A stretch of 64,000 bases of DNA from Vibrio sp. RE88 (GTDB taxonomy: Bacteria > Pseudomonadota > Gammaproteobacteria > Enterobacterales > Vibrionaceae). How positions within the stretch are numbered: position 1 is the stretch's first letter; each line of letters opens with the position of its first letter. The stretch lies in NCBI RefSeq assembly GCF_013113835.1, contig NZ_VTYQ01000004.1:310001-374000 (forward strand), given 5' to 3'. Position numbers and translations under genes: made by a program. Shown here piece after piece: positions 1 through 6,963 of this stretch. The notes beneath the pieces are model-generated. The model did not search any database. It worked only from the letters and a program-made list of their open reading frames with translations, and was not told where the DNA came from.

Positions 1-301
1 CCTTAATTAAGTGTTAATTAGATTTTGATTTATTTAAATGAACCAATAATTTCGTCTGGTTTATAATATTGTCTTAGCGATTTTTATTGAAGCTTTTCAC
101 TATGTTGTCGTTGCTTTGGTTTATAAAGAGGCGGCTTTTTTGATAGGTGGATGGTAATGTATCTTTATGTATTTTTGTAATTTAACTGACTGATTTAACT
201 ATTAAAGTTAAATTTTAATGATTGGATATGTATTTGTTTGACAGGTTTCCTGTTTGAAAATATATTCTTTCGCCGTTGCGGATAAATGGTATTAAATACG
301 G
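1..301. other. AT-rich non-coding region upstream of the cupin gene
   Basis: No convincing gene is visible on either strand. The stretch is AT-rich. It ends in an FNR-box-like palindrome and the promoter region of the cupin gene. The 71-codon minus-strand reading frame here has no recognisable domain and overlaps that promoter, so I do not call it. Confidence 0.5.
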
Positions 302-315
302 TTGATCGCAATCAA
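302..315. promoter_or_regulatory. FNR-box-like palindrome upstream of the cupin gene
   Basis: The 14-mer TTGATCGCAATCAA matches the FNR consensus TTGAT-N4-ATCAA at all ten specified positions. Its centre lies about 49 bp before the cupin start codon. That is too close for a classical -41.5 activating site with a normal leader, so repression under low oxygen, or a transcript starting further upstream, is more likely. Seen: the palindrome. Inferred: FNR binding. Confidence 0.5.
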
Positions 316-357
316 TAGAAAACCAAATAACAAACAACCAATTCTCAGGATGAAATG

Positions 358-816
358 ATGAAAAAACTACTTGTAGCAGCGTGTCTTGCAGCCACTTTTT
401 CTGGTCAGGCTTTGGCGAACGAAGAGCCAAGCTTAAGTGACAAACTAGCGCCTAAAGTTGAACAGCTAGCAAAATCTACGCTGAGTTGGGAAGGCACTGA
501 ACTGCCAGCTTATGGCCAAGGAACGCCTGAAATCACAGTCTTGAAGATTACTATCCCAGCCAAAGCGCAGCTTCCTTTACATGAGCACCCAGCAATCAAC
601 GCTGGTGTTTTAACCAAAGGTCAATTGACGGTCATTACTCAAGACAAGGTTGCAGGCAAGAAAGTACTGAAAATGAAAGCGGGTGATTCACTTATTGAAG
701 TCGTGAACACCTGTCACTACGGCCGCAATGAGGGTGATGAGCCAGCTGAAATCATCGTATTTTATGCGGGCACTAAAGACCAGATCGTTACAACGCCTAG
801 TAAGCGATGCGTGTAA
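358..816 (+). CDS. periplasmic cupin-domain protein
   Basis: A 152-residue secreted protein with an N-terminal signal peptide (basic MKK, hydrophobic core, cleavage probably after QALA near residue 20). The rest is a single cupin beta-barrel. The first metal-binding motif is HEHPAINAG near residue 77, and a second, weaker motif has the CHYGRNEG stretch near residue 120. Cupins of this type usually hold one divalent metal, but the substrate cannot be read from the sequence. Two adjacent ATGs (355 and 358) are possible; the AGGA ribosome site at 347-350 is better spaced for the second. The gene stands alone, with an FNR-like box before it and a strong terminator after it. Confidence 0.8.
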   Translation: MKKLLVAACLAATFSGQALANEEPSLSDKLAPKVEQLAKSTLSWEGTELPAYGQGTPEITVLKITIPAKAQLPLHEHPAINAGVLTKGQLTVITQDKVAGKKVLKMKAGDSLIEVVNTCHYGRNEGDEPAEIIVFYAGTKDQIVTTPSKRCV

Positions 817-823
817 TAAGGTG

Positions 824-854
824 AGGCTGCTTTCGAAGCAGCCTTTCTTTTTTT
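824..854 (+). terminator. rho-independent terminator of the cupin gene
   Basis: A 9-bp stem AGGCTGCTT/AAGCAGCCT with a three-base loop is followed by a T-rich run. It begins 8 bp after the cupin stop codon. Confidence 0.85.
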
Positions 855-942
855 CGCAATCTAACGCGGTCATTTTTAATACATAATCGTTCTAAGAGAG
901 CGCTTGTCATCAAATGTCATAGAGATCTATTCTAATTACGCA

Positions 943-997
943 AGGTGATGGGGTTCCACCTACTTAACCGCCAATCTGGCTGATGACTCCTACAGAA
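943..997 (+). promoter_or_regulatory. fluoride riboswitch aptamer (crcB motif)
   Basis: The sequence has the full crcB-motif layout. P1 is AGGTG (943-947) with CACCT (957-961), closing a loop ATGGGGTTC. A linker containing TTAAC leads to a short stem GCC (970-972)/GGC (978-980), followed by the invariant TGATGACTCCTAC (981-993). The loop GGGGT (950-954) can pair with ACTCC (986-990) to form the characteristic pseudoknot with one G-U pair. From memory it resembles the Bacillus cereus and Thermotoga petrophila aptamers in order and spacing. It lies about 120 bp before a NifU-like/GGGtGRT gene pair and not a fluoride exporter. Confidence 0.9.
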
Positions 998-1000
998 TAC

Positions 1001-1109
1001 GAAAACAAGTGATTCGTCGATAGACACTCTGTTTATACACAGGTCGTCGGTTCTGTAGCAGTTAAATACGCAGCCAATTTTCGCTTGTTTTCCGAAATCA
1101 AAGGAAAAC
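1001..1109 (+). promoter_or_regulatory. expression platform of the fluoride riboswitch (SD sequestor and anti-sequestor)
   Basis: Three competing helices can be read. GTTTTCC (1087-1093) pairs with GGAAAAC (1103-1109), burying the AAGGA ribosome site of the downstream gene. GAAAACAAG (1001-1009) pairs perfectly with CTTGTTTTC (1084-1092), which would take the left arm of that sequestor and free the ribosome site. CTACAGAA (990-997), the 3' edge of the aptamer, pairs perfectly with TTCTGTAG (1051-1058) and crosses the anti-sequestor helix. Inferred logic: fluoride holds the aptamer end, the anti-sequestor forms and translation is ON. No T-run terminator is present, so control looks translational. 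Confidence 0.65.
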
Positions 1110-1112
1110 GCC

Positions 1113-1805
1113 ATGCAATACTCTTCTGAAATTCAATCCATGTGCCCGATTCAACGCGGGGAATTACATCCGTCTGCTCCTATTCCGATAGAAGGGCGAA
1201 TGATTCGTCCAAAAGAAGTCATAGCCATCTCGGGCTTAAGCCACGGCGTCGGTACTTGCGCCCCGCAACAAGGGGCTGCAAAGCTGACGCTTAATGTGAA
1301 GCAAGGCATTATTGAAGAAGCGTTAATCGAAACGATCGGCTGTTCAGGCATGACGCATTCTGCTTCTATGGCGGCGGAAATTCTCACAGGTAAAACCATT
1401 CTGGAAGCACTGAATACTGACTTGGTGTGCGATGCCATTAACGTTGCAATGCGAGAAATTTTTCTTCAGTTTGTTTATGGGCGAACACAGTCGGCTTTTT
1501 CTGAAGGCGGGTTAGAAGTCGGGGCGGCTCTTGAAGACTTAGGTAAATCACAGTGCAGCCAAGTAGGCACTAGTTACTCAACGATTGCTAAGGGAGTGCG
1601 TTACATGGAACTGGCGGAAGGTTATGTCACTAAACTGGCACTAGATGAAGGAAATGAGGTAATTGGGTACCAGTATCTAAATTTGGGCAAGATGATGGCA
1701 GACATTGAACAGGGTGTGGATGCGCAAGAAGCCATGATACTGGCGACGGGCAGTTATGGCCGATTTGACGAAGCCAGCAAAGTCATCAATCCACGTACCG
1801 CTTAA
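1113..1805 (+). CDS. NifU/IscU-like iron-sulfur scaffold protein, partner of the GGGtGRT protein
   Basis: A 230-residue cytosolic protein whose middle part (about 40-130) resembles the NifU/IscU N-terminal scaffold fold. It has cysteines at C49 (GTCAPQQG) and C77 (IGCSGMTHSA), spaced much like IscU ligands, plus C11, C106 and C148. It is longer than IscU (about 128 residues) because of an N-terminal extension and a C-terminal domain of about 80 residues. It lies 15 bp before the GGGtGRT gene and the two are clearly one operon. The start follows AAGGA by 7 bp, and this ribosome site is buried in the riboswitch platform. Seen: fold-type motifs and pairing. Inferred: Fe-S or metal-cluster binding. 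The cellular role is unknown. Confidence 0.8.
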   Translation: MQYSSEIQSMCPIQRGELHPSAPIPIEGRMIRPKEVIAISGLSHGVGTCAPQQGAAKLTLNVKQGIIEEALIETIGCSGMTHSASMAAEILTGKTILEALNTDLVCDAINVAMREIFLQFVYGRTQSAFSEGGLEVGAALEDLGKSQCSQVGTSYSTIAKGVRYMELAEGYVTKLALDEGNEVIGYQYLNLGKMMADIEQGVDAQEAMILATGSYGRFDEASKVINPRTA

Positions 1806-1820
1806 TAGGAGCCTGTCGTT

Positions 1821-2795
1821 ATGAACGTTTCAATGACTCAATTACTTCAAGAGATGAACTTATCTTCCATCGAGCAAGCTCATGATTACTGTATGAGCTT
1901 TGGTATTGACCCTAAAAAAGTCGTGCTGGAGACCCAGCCCATAGCCTTTGATAATGCATGCGACGCTTATACACTAGGTTCCGCACTCGCTATTAGCCGA
2001 AAAGCCCAGACAGCGGTAGACGCAGCAAATATCATAGGAGAAGGTTTGCAGGCATATTGCAAACCGGGCAGTGTTGCGGCGCAGCGAGAAGTTGGGCTAG
2101 GGCATGGAGCGTTAGCTGCTCGCCTGCTCAGTGAAGAAACCCAGTGCTTTGCATTTTTGGCAGGGCATGAGTCATTTGCTGCTGCAGAAGGGGCTATTAA
2201 AATTGCGCTCAATGCCAATAAATCTCGACAAACGCCACTTAAGGTTATCCTGAACGGTTTAGGCAAAGATGCCGCTTATCTTATCTCCCGCATCAACGGA
2301 TTTACCTATGTTCGAACAGAGTTTGATTACCAAACTAATCAACTCATCGAAGTTGAACGCAAGCGATTCTCTGAAGGCACACGAGGGGATATCTTGTGTT
2401 ACGGTGCCGACGAGGTACGTGAAGGCGTTGCCATCATGCATCGAGAATCGGTAGATGTCAGTATCACTGGTAATTCAACCAACCCGACACGCTTCCAGCA
2501 TCCCGTCGCTGGTATCTATAAATCGGAATGCAATGCACTAGGTCGGCACTATTTTTCAGTTGCGTCAGGTGGTGGCACAGGTCGAACCCTTCACCCAGAC
2601 AACGTTGCAGCAGGCCCTGCGTCATATGGTATGACAGACACCATGGGTAAAATGCACGCAGACGCCCAGTTCGCTGGCAGTTCTTCAGTACCTGCCCACG
2701 TCGCGATGATGGGTTTTATCGGAATGGGTAATAACCCTATGGTGGGAGCAACCGTTGCATTAGCAGTTGCAGTGGAACAACAACTTCATTGTTAA
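1821..2795 (+). CDS. GGGtGRT-family protein of unknown function
   Basis: A 324-residue cytosolic protein carrying the family-naming motif GGGTGRT at residues 250-256. It has no signal peptide or membrane segment. Other glycine-rich stretches are visible near residues 92-96 and at the C-terminus (MMGFIGMGNNPMVGA). The family (GGGtGRT in Pfam) has no known reaction that I can name. The start follows a clear GGAG ribosome site. The gene is co-transcribed with the NifU-like scaffold gene just upstream, and both are under the fluoride riboswitch. A role in coping with fluoride damage, for instance to a metal centre, is inference from that context only. Confidence 0.9.
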   Translation: MNVSMTQLLQEMNLSSIEQAHDYCMSFGIDPKKVVLETQPIAFDNACDAYTLGSALAISRKAQTAVDAANIIGEGLQAYCKPGSVAAQREVGLGHGALAARLLSEETQCFAFLAGHESFAAAEGAIKIALNANKSRQTPLKVILNGLGKDAAYLISRINGFTYVRTEFDYQTNQLIEVERKRFSEGTRGDILCYGADEVREGVAIMHRESVDVSITGNSTNPTRFQHPVAGIYKSECNALGRHYFSVASGGGTGRTLHPDNVAAGPASYGMTDTMGKMHADAQFAGSSSVPAHVAMMGFIGMGNNPMVGATVALAVAVEQQLHC

Positions 2796-2861
2796 TTGCA
2801 CGATAGGTTGAGGCCGTCATTCGGCTTGTTCAGAGCCTGCCAGTCATACTTCTAGAGACGT

Positions 2862-3743
2862 TTAACATGAAGAATGTTTGTATTGGTTAAGCCAATCCGT
2901 GAGTTGTTCATAGGGCATAGGTTTAGCAAACAGAAAACCTTGCTGTTGATGTACATTTTTCGACAGCAAGTACGCCGATTGTTCGGCAGTTTCGACACCT
3001 TCCGCTATGAGAGTCATACCAATATTGGTTCCGAAGCGAATAATTTCGTCAATGACGCAACGATTCGCTTTGTTTTTGCCGATATTCGCGACAAATAGCC
3101 GATCGATTTTCATCACATCAAACGGAAGTTCTTGCAGATAGCTGAAGCCTCCGTATCCGGTTCCAGCATCATCGAGTTTAAAACCGACTCCAACAGCCTT
3201 TAGCGCTTCCATATGCCTTTTGGCAACCGACAGATCGGCAATGGGCTGTCTTTCCGTTATTTCTAGATTGAGCCACTTTGGGGGCAAGGGCTCTTGCTTT
3301 AACCTTTCAATCAACTGGCTGGTAAAGCTGACGTCTTCAAGCAACATAGGTGGCAGGTTGATACTAACTGACGCCACCTGTTTGCAATCGATATCCTGCA
3401 GGACCTGATGGATAAGTTGCAATGTCACCGTGTGGAGCAACTTTGATTGCTCCAAAAACGGAATGAATTCAGACGGCGGGACAATCTCCTGAGATTTCTT
3501 CCAGCGAAGAAGGACTTCCATATCGACGACACGATGTGTGGATACATCCATCACTGGCTGATAATAAGGGAGAAACTCATTTCGTTTTATTGCTCGCTGG
3601 ATAGATAAACGCATATTTCTAGCTAGGCTGCGCTTTAGCGTGTTCCCCATCAAATACGTAATTAGGATGACGGCAGTGATTTGAACTACTGGCTCAGTGA
3701 TCGTGTTTATGTGTAATAGAGAGGCGGTGACAACCCCTACCAT
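2862..3743 (-). CDS. membrane EAL-domain c-di-GMP phosphodiesterase, N-terminally short
   Basis: About 293 residues: one or two membrane segments at the N-terminus, then a full EAL domain. The catalytic set is intact: EVLLRW in place of EALLRW, SINLP, EITER, LDDAGTGYGG, MKIDR, AEGVET and QGFLFAKP. The linker before the domain (RAIKRNEFLPYYQP) is typical of CSS-motif EAL proteins, which are normally over 500 residues with a periplasmic sensor loop. Here that sensor is missing: a stop codon lies in frame about 20 codons upstream of the first possible start. Possible starts are ATG at 3743 or TTG at 3749. It should hydrolyse c-di-GMP without the usual periplasmic input, or be a decaying gene. 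Confidence 0.8.
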   Translation of the reverse strand: MVGVVTASLLHINTITEPVVQITAVILITYLMGNTLKRSLARNMRLSIQRAIKRNEFLPYYQPVMDVSTHRVVDMEVLLRWKKSQEIVPPSEFIPFLEQSKLLHTVTLQLIHQVLQDIDCKQVASVSINLPPMLLEDVSFTSQLIERLKQEPLPPKWLNLEITERQPIADLSVAKRHMEALKAVGVGFKLDDAGTGYGGFSYLQELPFDVMKIDRLFVANIGKNKANRCVIDEIIRFGTNIGMTLIAEGVETAEQSAYLLSKNVHQQQGFLFAKPMPYEQLTDWLNQYKHSSC

Positions 3744-3749
3744 GATCAA

Positions 3750-4382
3750 CAGTGAGTTCTTTGTGTATGAGTGTGAATTATAGCTTGCATTATAAAAGGC
3801 CTGTTACCAGAGCGTCACTGATGAGGTGTTGTTTGTTGAACGGTGCTAAGTGTTGTGTTTGAAGTGGGGTAAGACGCGGATTGACCTTACTGAACACTCA
3901 GGTGTTGTTCCTATTGTTGGTGATGATAGTGGCGTTTTACAAAAGAGGTAGTAATTGAAGTTCATTGATCCGGTAATGCTTATCGACTCAAGTACCTTCC
4001 AACACCTATTACTTTCATATCAAGTCTGTAATTTGGCTGAGTAAGTTTATGAAAACATAGAGAAGTATAGTGCTGATGCCTTTAATGCCTGAACAAAGGT
4101 TGTGGTTAAAGAAATGGAGTCAACAGTGCTGGCCAATTACAAATCAATAAGCAGGTATGACTTTCCTTAAAACCTGTGTTCAGAAAACTTCATAATGCTC
4201 AGGAATTATCATTATAAATTATAATAATATATTGATATGTATATAGTTTATTGGTTTTTGGCTTGTTGTTGATATTCTATGTTAATTAATCATTTGCATT
4301 CCTATTGAAGTTTGTGGAATCTCGTCGCCCTTGCCACGCTAACTGTGGCATTTTAATTGGTAGGAAGTAGAGGCAACGAGCG
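3750..4382. other. gene-free AT-rich region
   Basis: No protein or RNA gene is recognised in these 633 bp. The minus strand just upstream of the EAL gene has no open frame that could restore its lost sensor domain. The part at 4200-4290 is extremely AT-rich and probably contains the promoter of the receiver-like gene. Confidence 0.45.
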
Positions 4383-4808
4383 TTGGATGTATTAATCATC
4401 AGTGAATACCCACTGATATGTACGACGATACGAAACACGATAGTATCGATTTGCGAAGATCCAAAGATCTTGGCATGTTCCCACCCTCAAGCATTGAAAC
4501 TTCACAGGCGCCATCAAATAAAGCATTTTTGGAGCCAAGGAGCGCCAGACTTAATATTGTTGGATACTGATAGCAAACTTAGTTCAGAACGCGATATCGA
4601 AATGCTTTGCTCTCAGCTTCATACGGGCTCTTTATTCGAAAAGGGTGGGCGACTGGTACTGCTGGGTAACGACAGGAAACTAGGAGAGGTCTTTGGTTTA
4701 GAGTGTCTGGATAAACCTTTCTCGATTAATCAACTCAGGGAGTTTGTAAAACCTCAACTTAAGCATGGCCGTGCTGCCCACTACAATAAGTTGGTGAGTT
4801 GTGCTTGA
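4383..4808 (+). CDS. orphan receiver-like (response regulator) domain protein
   Basis: A 141-residue single-domain protein with the receiver pattern: strand VLIISEYP at the start, DLILLDTD near residue 60 (candidate phosphate-acceptor aspartate), RLVLLGND near 93, and a CLDKPFS stretch near 109 that matches the conserved Lys-Pro of receivers. The paired acidic residues after strand 1 are replaced by Ser-Glu, so magnesium binding may be impaired. The only plausible start is TTG, with an AGAGG ribosome site about 10 bp before it; a stop lies 15 bp upstream in frame. No kinase or output domain is adjacent. It may be a pseudo-receiver. Confidence 0.6.
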   Translation: MDVLIISEYPLICTTIRNTIVSICEDPKILACSHPQALKLHRRHQIKHFWSQGAPDLILLDTDSKLSSERDIEMLCSQLHTGSLFEKGGRLVLLGNDRKLGEVFGLECLDKPFSINQLREFVKPQLKHGRAAHYNKLVSCA

Positions 4809-4815
4809 ATCCAAG

Positions 4816-5400
4816 TCAATGACGGCTGTGCTCTTTAGCATCTGCCAAAGTAACGATCTCTTGTTGGTAGATGCTTCGAATCAAATCAACCTTTCTTAGT
4901 AATGTATTAGAGTCGTGCATTAACGCCTGATTAAGCTGTATGTAGGTCAGGCTAGAAGAGCTATTAAGTTTATGTCCTGCGATTTTGCAGTGGTGATGAA
5001 TGCTCTCCCACATCATGATGGCATTATCTATGATGGCAGATTCACTGTTGAGCGTGTTTATCTCCTGGTTCAGCGTTTGAATTACGATGTTCGCGGCTTC
5101 TATCTGGCGATTCATTTTGTCGTGGAGGGCTTGTTTGCCCGGTTGCCAGAAACTTGCAATCTCTTGTTCAGAAAATTCCTGATGCAAAAATACCTGCTGG
5201 CGATGAGCCTCGAGTAATTGATTGAAACTCAGTGCTTTTTTATTATACCAATGTTCGACTTCCGCCTGAGATTTGAGGGCTTGATTCCACGTATCTTCAC
5301 GACAATGCTCACCAAAACTTTTTATTGGTAAAGTGATCAGCCAGAATGCCGCTACAGTGAGATATAGCCCGTGCCATTTCATATTAGCTATATTGTTCAT
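4816..5400 (-). CDS. secreted or periplasmic protein of unknown function, mostly helical
   Basis: A 194-residue protein with a hydrophobic N-terminal segment (residues 9-30) that reads as a signal peptide or single anchor. The remainder is rich in Glu, Gln, Asn and Leu and looks largely alpha-helical, possibly coiled-coil around residues 45-130. Two cysteines (C33 and C139) could form a disulfide. I recognise no family. A second ATG six codons downstream (5382) gives an equally good signal peptide. It is divergent from the SH3b-like gene with a 38-bp gap, so the two promoters overlap. Confidence 0.6.
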   Translation of the reverse strand: MNNIANMKWHGLYLTVAAFWLITLPIKSFGEHCREDTWNQALKSQAEVEHWYNKKALSFNQLLEAHRQQVFLHQEFSEQEIASFWQPGKQALHDKMNRQIEAANIVIQTLNQEINTLNSESAIIDNAIMMWESIHHHCKIAGHKLNSSSSLTYIQLNQALMHDSNTLLRKVDLIRSIYQQEIVTLADAKEHSRH

Positions 5401-5438
5401 GAAAGATGGCTTAAGTATAGATAAGACGCTAACTCAAT

Positions 5439-6107
5439 ATGAAAAAGATACTCATGGTTGTTCTTCTGTTGCTCGGCATTGCGTGTGCGGGTGGTGGTTA
5501 TTACATCTTCTACTTAAAACCGCAACAAGATGCGGCCGCTGCGGCTGCGTTGATGGAAGAAAACAAAGAACCACCGCCAGCGCCGATGAAAGAAGAAGCG
5601 CCGCCACCACCGAAACCTGAAGTGACAGATTTTTACGTTAGCCCACCTAAACTCGGGATTAGAGAATACCCGAGGTATGACGCGTTCGTCGAAAGTGTGG
5701 CCTATCGCGGAGACAAACTGCATATTCTTGAGAAAAAAGACGGCTGGGGAAGAATTTCTCCCTACTATGTCTACGAAGAGGGTGGGGAAGAAGTCGCAGA
5801 ATGGGTGCCAATGGAAGCACTGTTGGAAGTCGCGCCAACCATTACCAAAGAGGAGCGGGTTGAGACTGTCAGCAGTTACATAGAAAAGTCTGATGATTTC
5901 AAACAGTACTTTGAGATGTTTGTGAAAAAGACGGATCAACTGCTCAAAGAAAAAACGTGTGAACCAGAAGACTTTGAAGAAACCAGTGGTTGGGTTCGCT
6001 CTTTGACGTTTGAAGAAAGAGATGTCTACTTTGTATACTGCGGTGGGCTTAAGCAGGCAAACAAGATCTATCTGGACGTGCAAACCGGAGAGATATTCTA
6101 TCGCTAG
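5439..6107 (+). CDS. membrane-anchored SH3b-like envelope protein
   Basis: A 222-residue protein with an uncleaved-looking N-terminal anchor (residues 1-27), an Ala-rich stretch, then a Pro/Glu-rich linker (residues 42-62). Residues about 65-130 form an SH3b-like module (GIREYPRYDAFVESV followed by GDKLHILEKKDGWGRI). The C-terminal part (130-222) contains two cysteines (EKTCEPEDF and VYCGGL) and ends in DVQTGEIFYR. SH3b modules in the periplasm usually bind peptidoglycan or proteins. The exact role is unknown. The start is ATG with a weak ribosome site. Confidence 0.7.
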   Translation: MKKILMVVLLLLGIACAGGGYYIFYLKPQQDAAAAAALMEENKEPPPAPMKEEAPPPPKPEVTDFYVSPPKLGIREYPRYDAFVESVAYRGDKLHILEKKDGWGRISPYYVYEEGGEEVAEWVPMEALLEVAPTITKEERVETVSSYIEKSDDFKQYFEMFVKKTDQLLKEKTCEPEDFEETSGWVRSLTFEERDVYFVYCGGLKQANKIYLDVQTGEIFYR

Positions 6108-6250
6108 CGACAGACAACTCAGGTGTTTTACGGATTTTAATCAATTTGGTTTAGCGGTTAAATGTGCAATATTAGGTTTTAGAACATTTTAGTTGTTTAT
6201 AGACAGACTTGGACTTACCATCCAGTTGTCTTCTAGTATTGGTGTCGTGA

Positions 6251-6727
6251 ATGGCTCAACGTTTAATCAAATTTTTCTGGCTTACTTTGCTTACGATGGT
6301 GTTACCAACGCAAGCATTGGCGTATTTTGCGCAAGCCGAAAATGAAGCCAGCGCACGCTTAAATCGCCATACGGCCCATGCTTTACCTCAATCCCAAGCG
6401 GATTATCAGACTCTATTTGAAGAGTCACAACAAGAAGAAACATCTCAGAGCCCGGTGTCACAGTCTGAAATTGACACCGATGTTTTGGCCATTGTTCAGT
6501 TTAACCGCTGGAGCTTATCTGATCGTCATTCAGAGGAAGGAGAAGCACCGGGAACCAGCGATGGCCATTATTCCAGTCAGGCGTCTCTGCCTCTAAATTA
6601 TCTTTACTTTTACCCACTGGTTCACAACGACTACTGGGTCGCTAATTCGTTCACTTCAAATCATCGCATCTCGGGTTGGAAAGAATCCAACGCGCTGTAT
6701 GTAGCCCTGAACGCTCAATTCGTCTAA
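6251..6727 (+). CDS. vemP: VemP-type secretion-monitoring arrest peptide
   Basis: A 158-residue protein with a signal peptide (residues 1-24, ending ALA) and a C-terminus that matches the published VemP arrest region: it starts HRISGWKESNALYVALN at residue 138 and has Gln at 156, the residue at which V. alginolyticus VemP stalls in the ribosome. Family knowledge: VemP pauses translation while its export is slow, the stalled ribosome remodels the downstream mRNA, and the second SecDF set is induced, for example when the sodium-driven SecDF1 is impaired. Here it is followed, 236 bp later, by secD and secF in the same direction, as in that system. The differences from the motif I remember are conservative (Ser for Thr, Leu for Met). 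Confidence 0.92.
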   Translation: MAQRLIKFFWLTLLTMVLPTQALAYFAQAENEASARLNRHTAHALPQSQADYQTLFEESQQEETSQSPVSQSEIDTDVLAIVQFNRWSLSDRHSEEGEAPGTSDGHYSSQASLPLNYLYFYPLVHNDYWVANSFTSNHRISGWKESNALYVALNAQFV

Positions 6728-6963
6728 CTACTTCTATCAAATCTGTAAGACAGGTGTGGTTAGTTTTATCGGCTCGCTTTAAGCCCTTTGGCTCCTCACT
6801 TATCACCTCTGATGTGTAGCCATCTTACGCATTGGCACAAAGTCGTCACCCTCTTGCAGATTCAATCCATTGTTTTACGACTGACCAAACTTAAGAGTCA
6901 GATGACTTTCTGTACCTATCTCAGCTAAGACTTTGATTGGGTACTGCATGTAAAGATATAACT
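6728..6963 (+). promoter_or_regulatory. vemP-secD intergenic leader with candidate secD-masking RNA structure
   Basis: In the VemP system the secD ribosome site is hidden in an mRNA stem that a stalled ribosome on vemP opens. Here CATCTTACGCA (6821-6831) can pair with TGCATGTAAAGATA (6945-6958) just before the secD ATG, with two small bulges. Inside it lie smaller hairpins: CTGAC/GTCAG (6881-6885 with 6897-6901) and GTACC/GGTAC (6912-6916 with 6940-6944). The arrangement is plausible by eye only; no folding was computed. The secD ribosome site itself is weak. Confidence 0.4.

Noticed and set aside
4200..4250. Fur-like AT-rich stretch before the receiver-like gene
   Set aside because: Similarity to the Fur consensus comes mainly from A/T richness; only one half-site is convincing.
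5514..6083. 189-codon frame opposite the SH3b-like gene
   Set aside because: It is a shadow of the plus-strand gene, with implausible Phe/Arg-rich composition.
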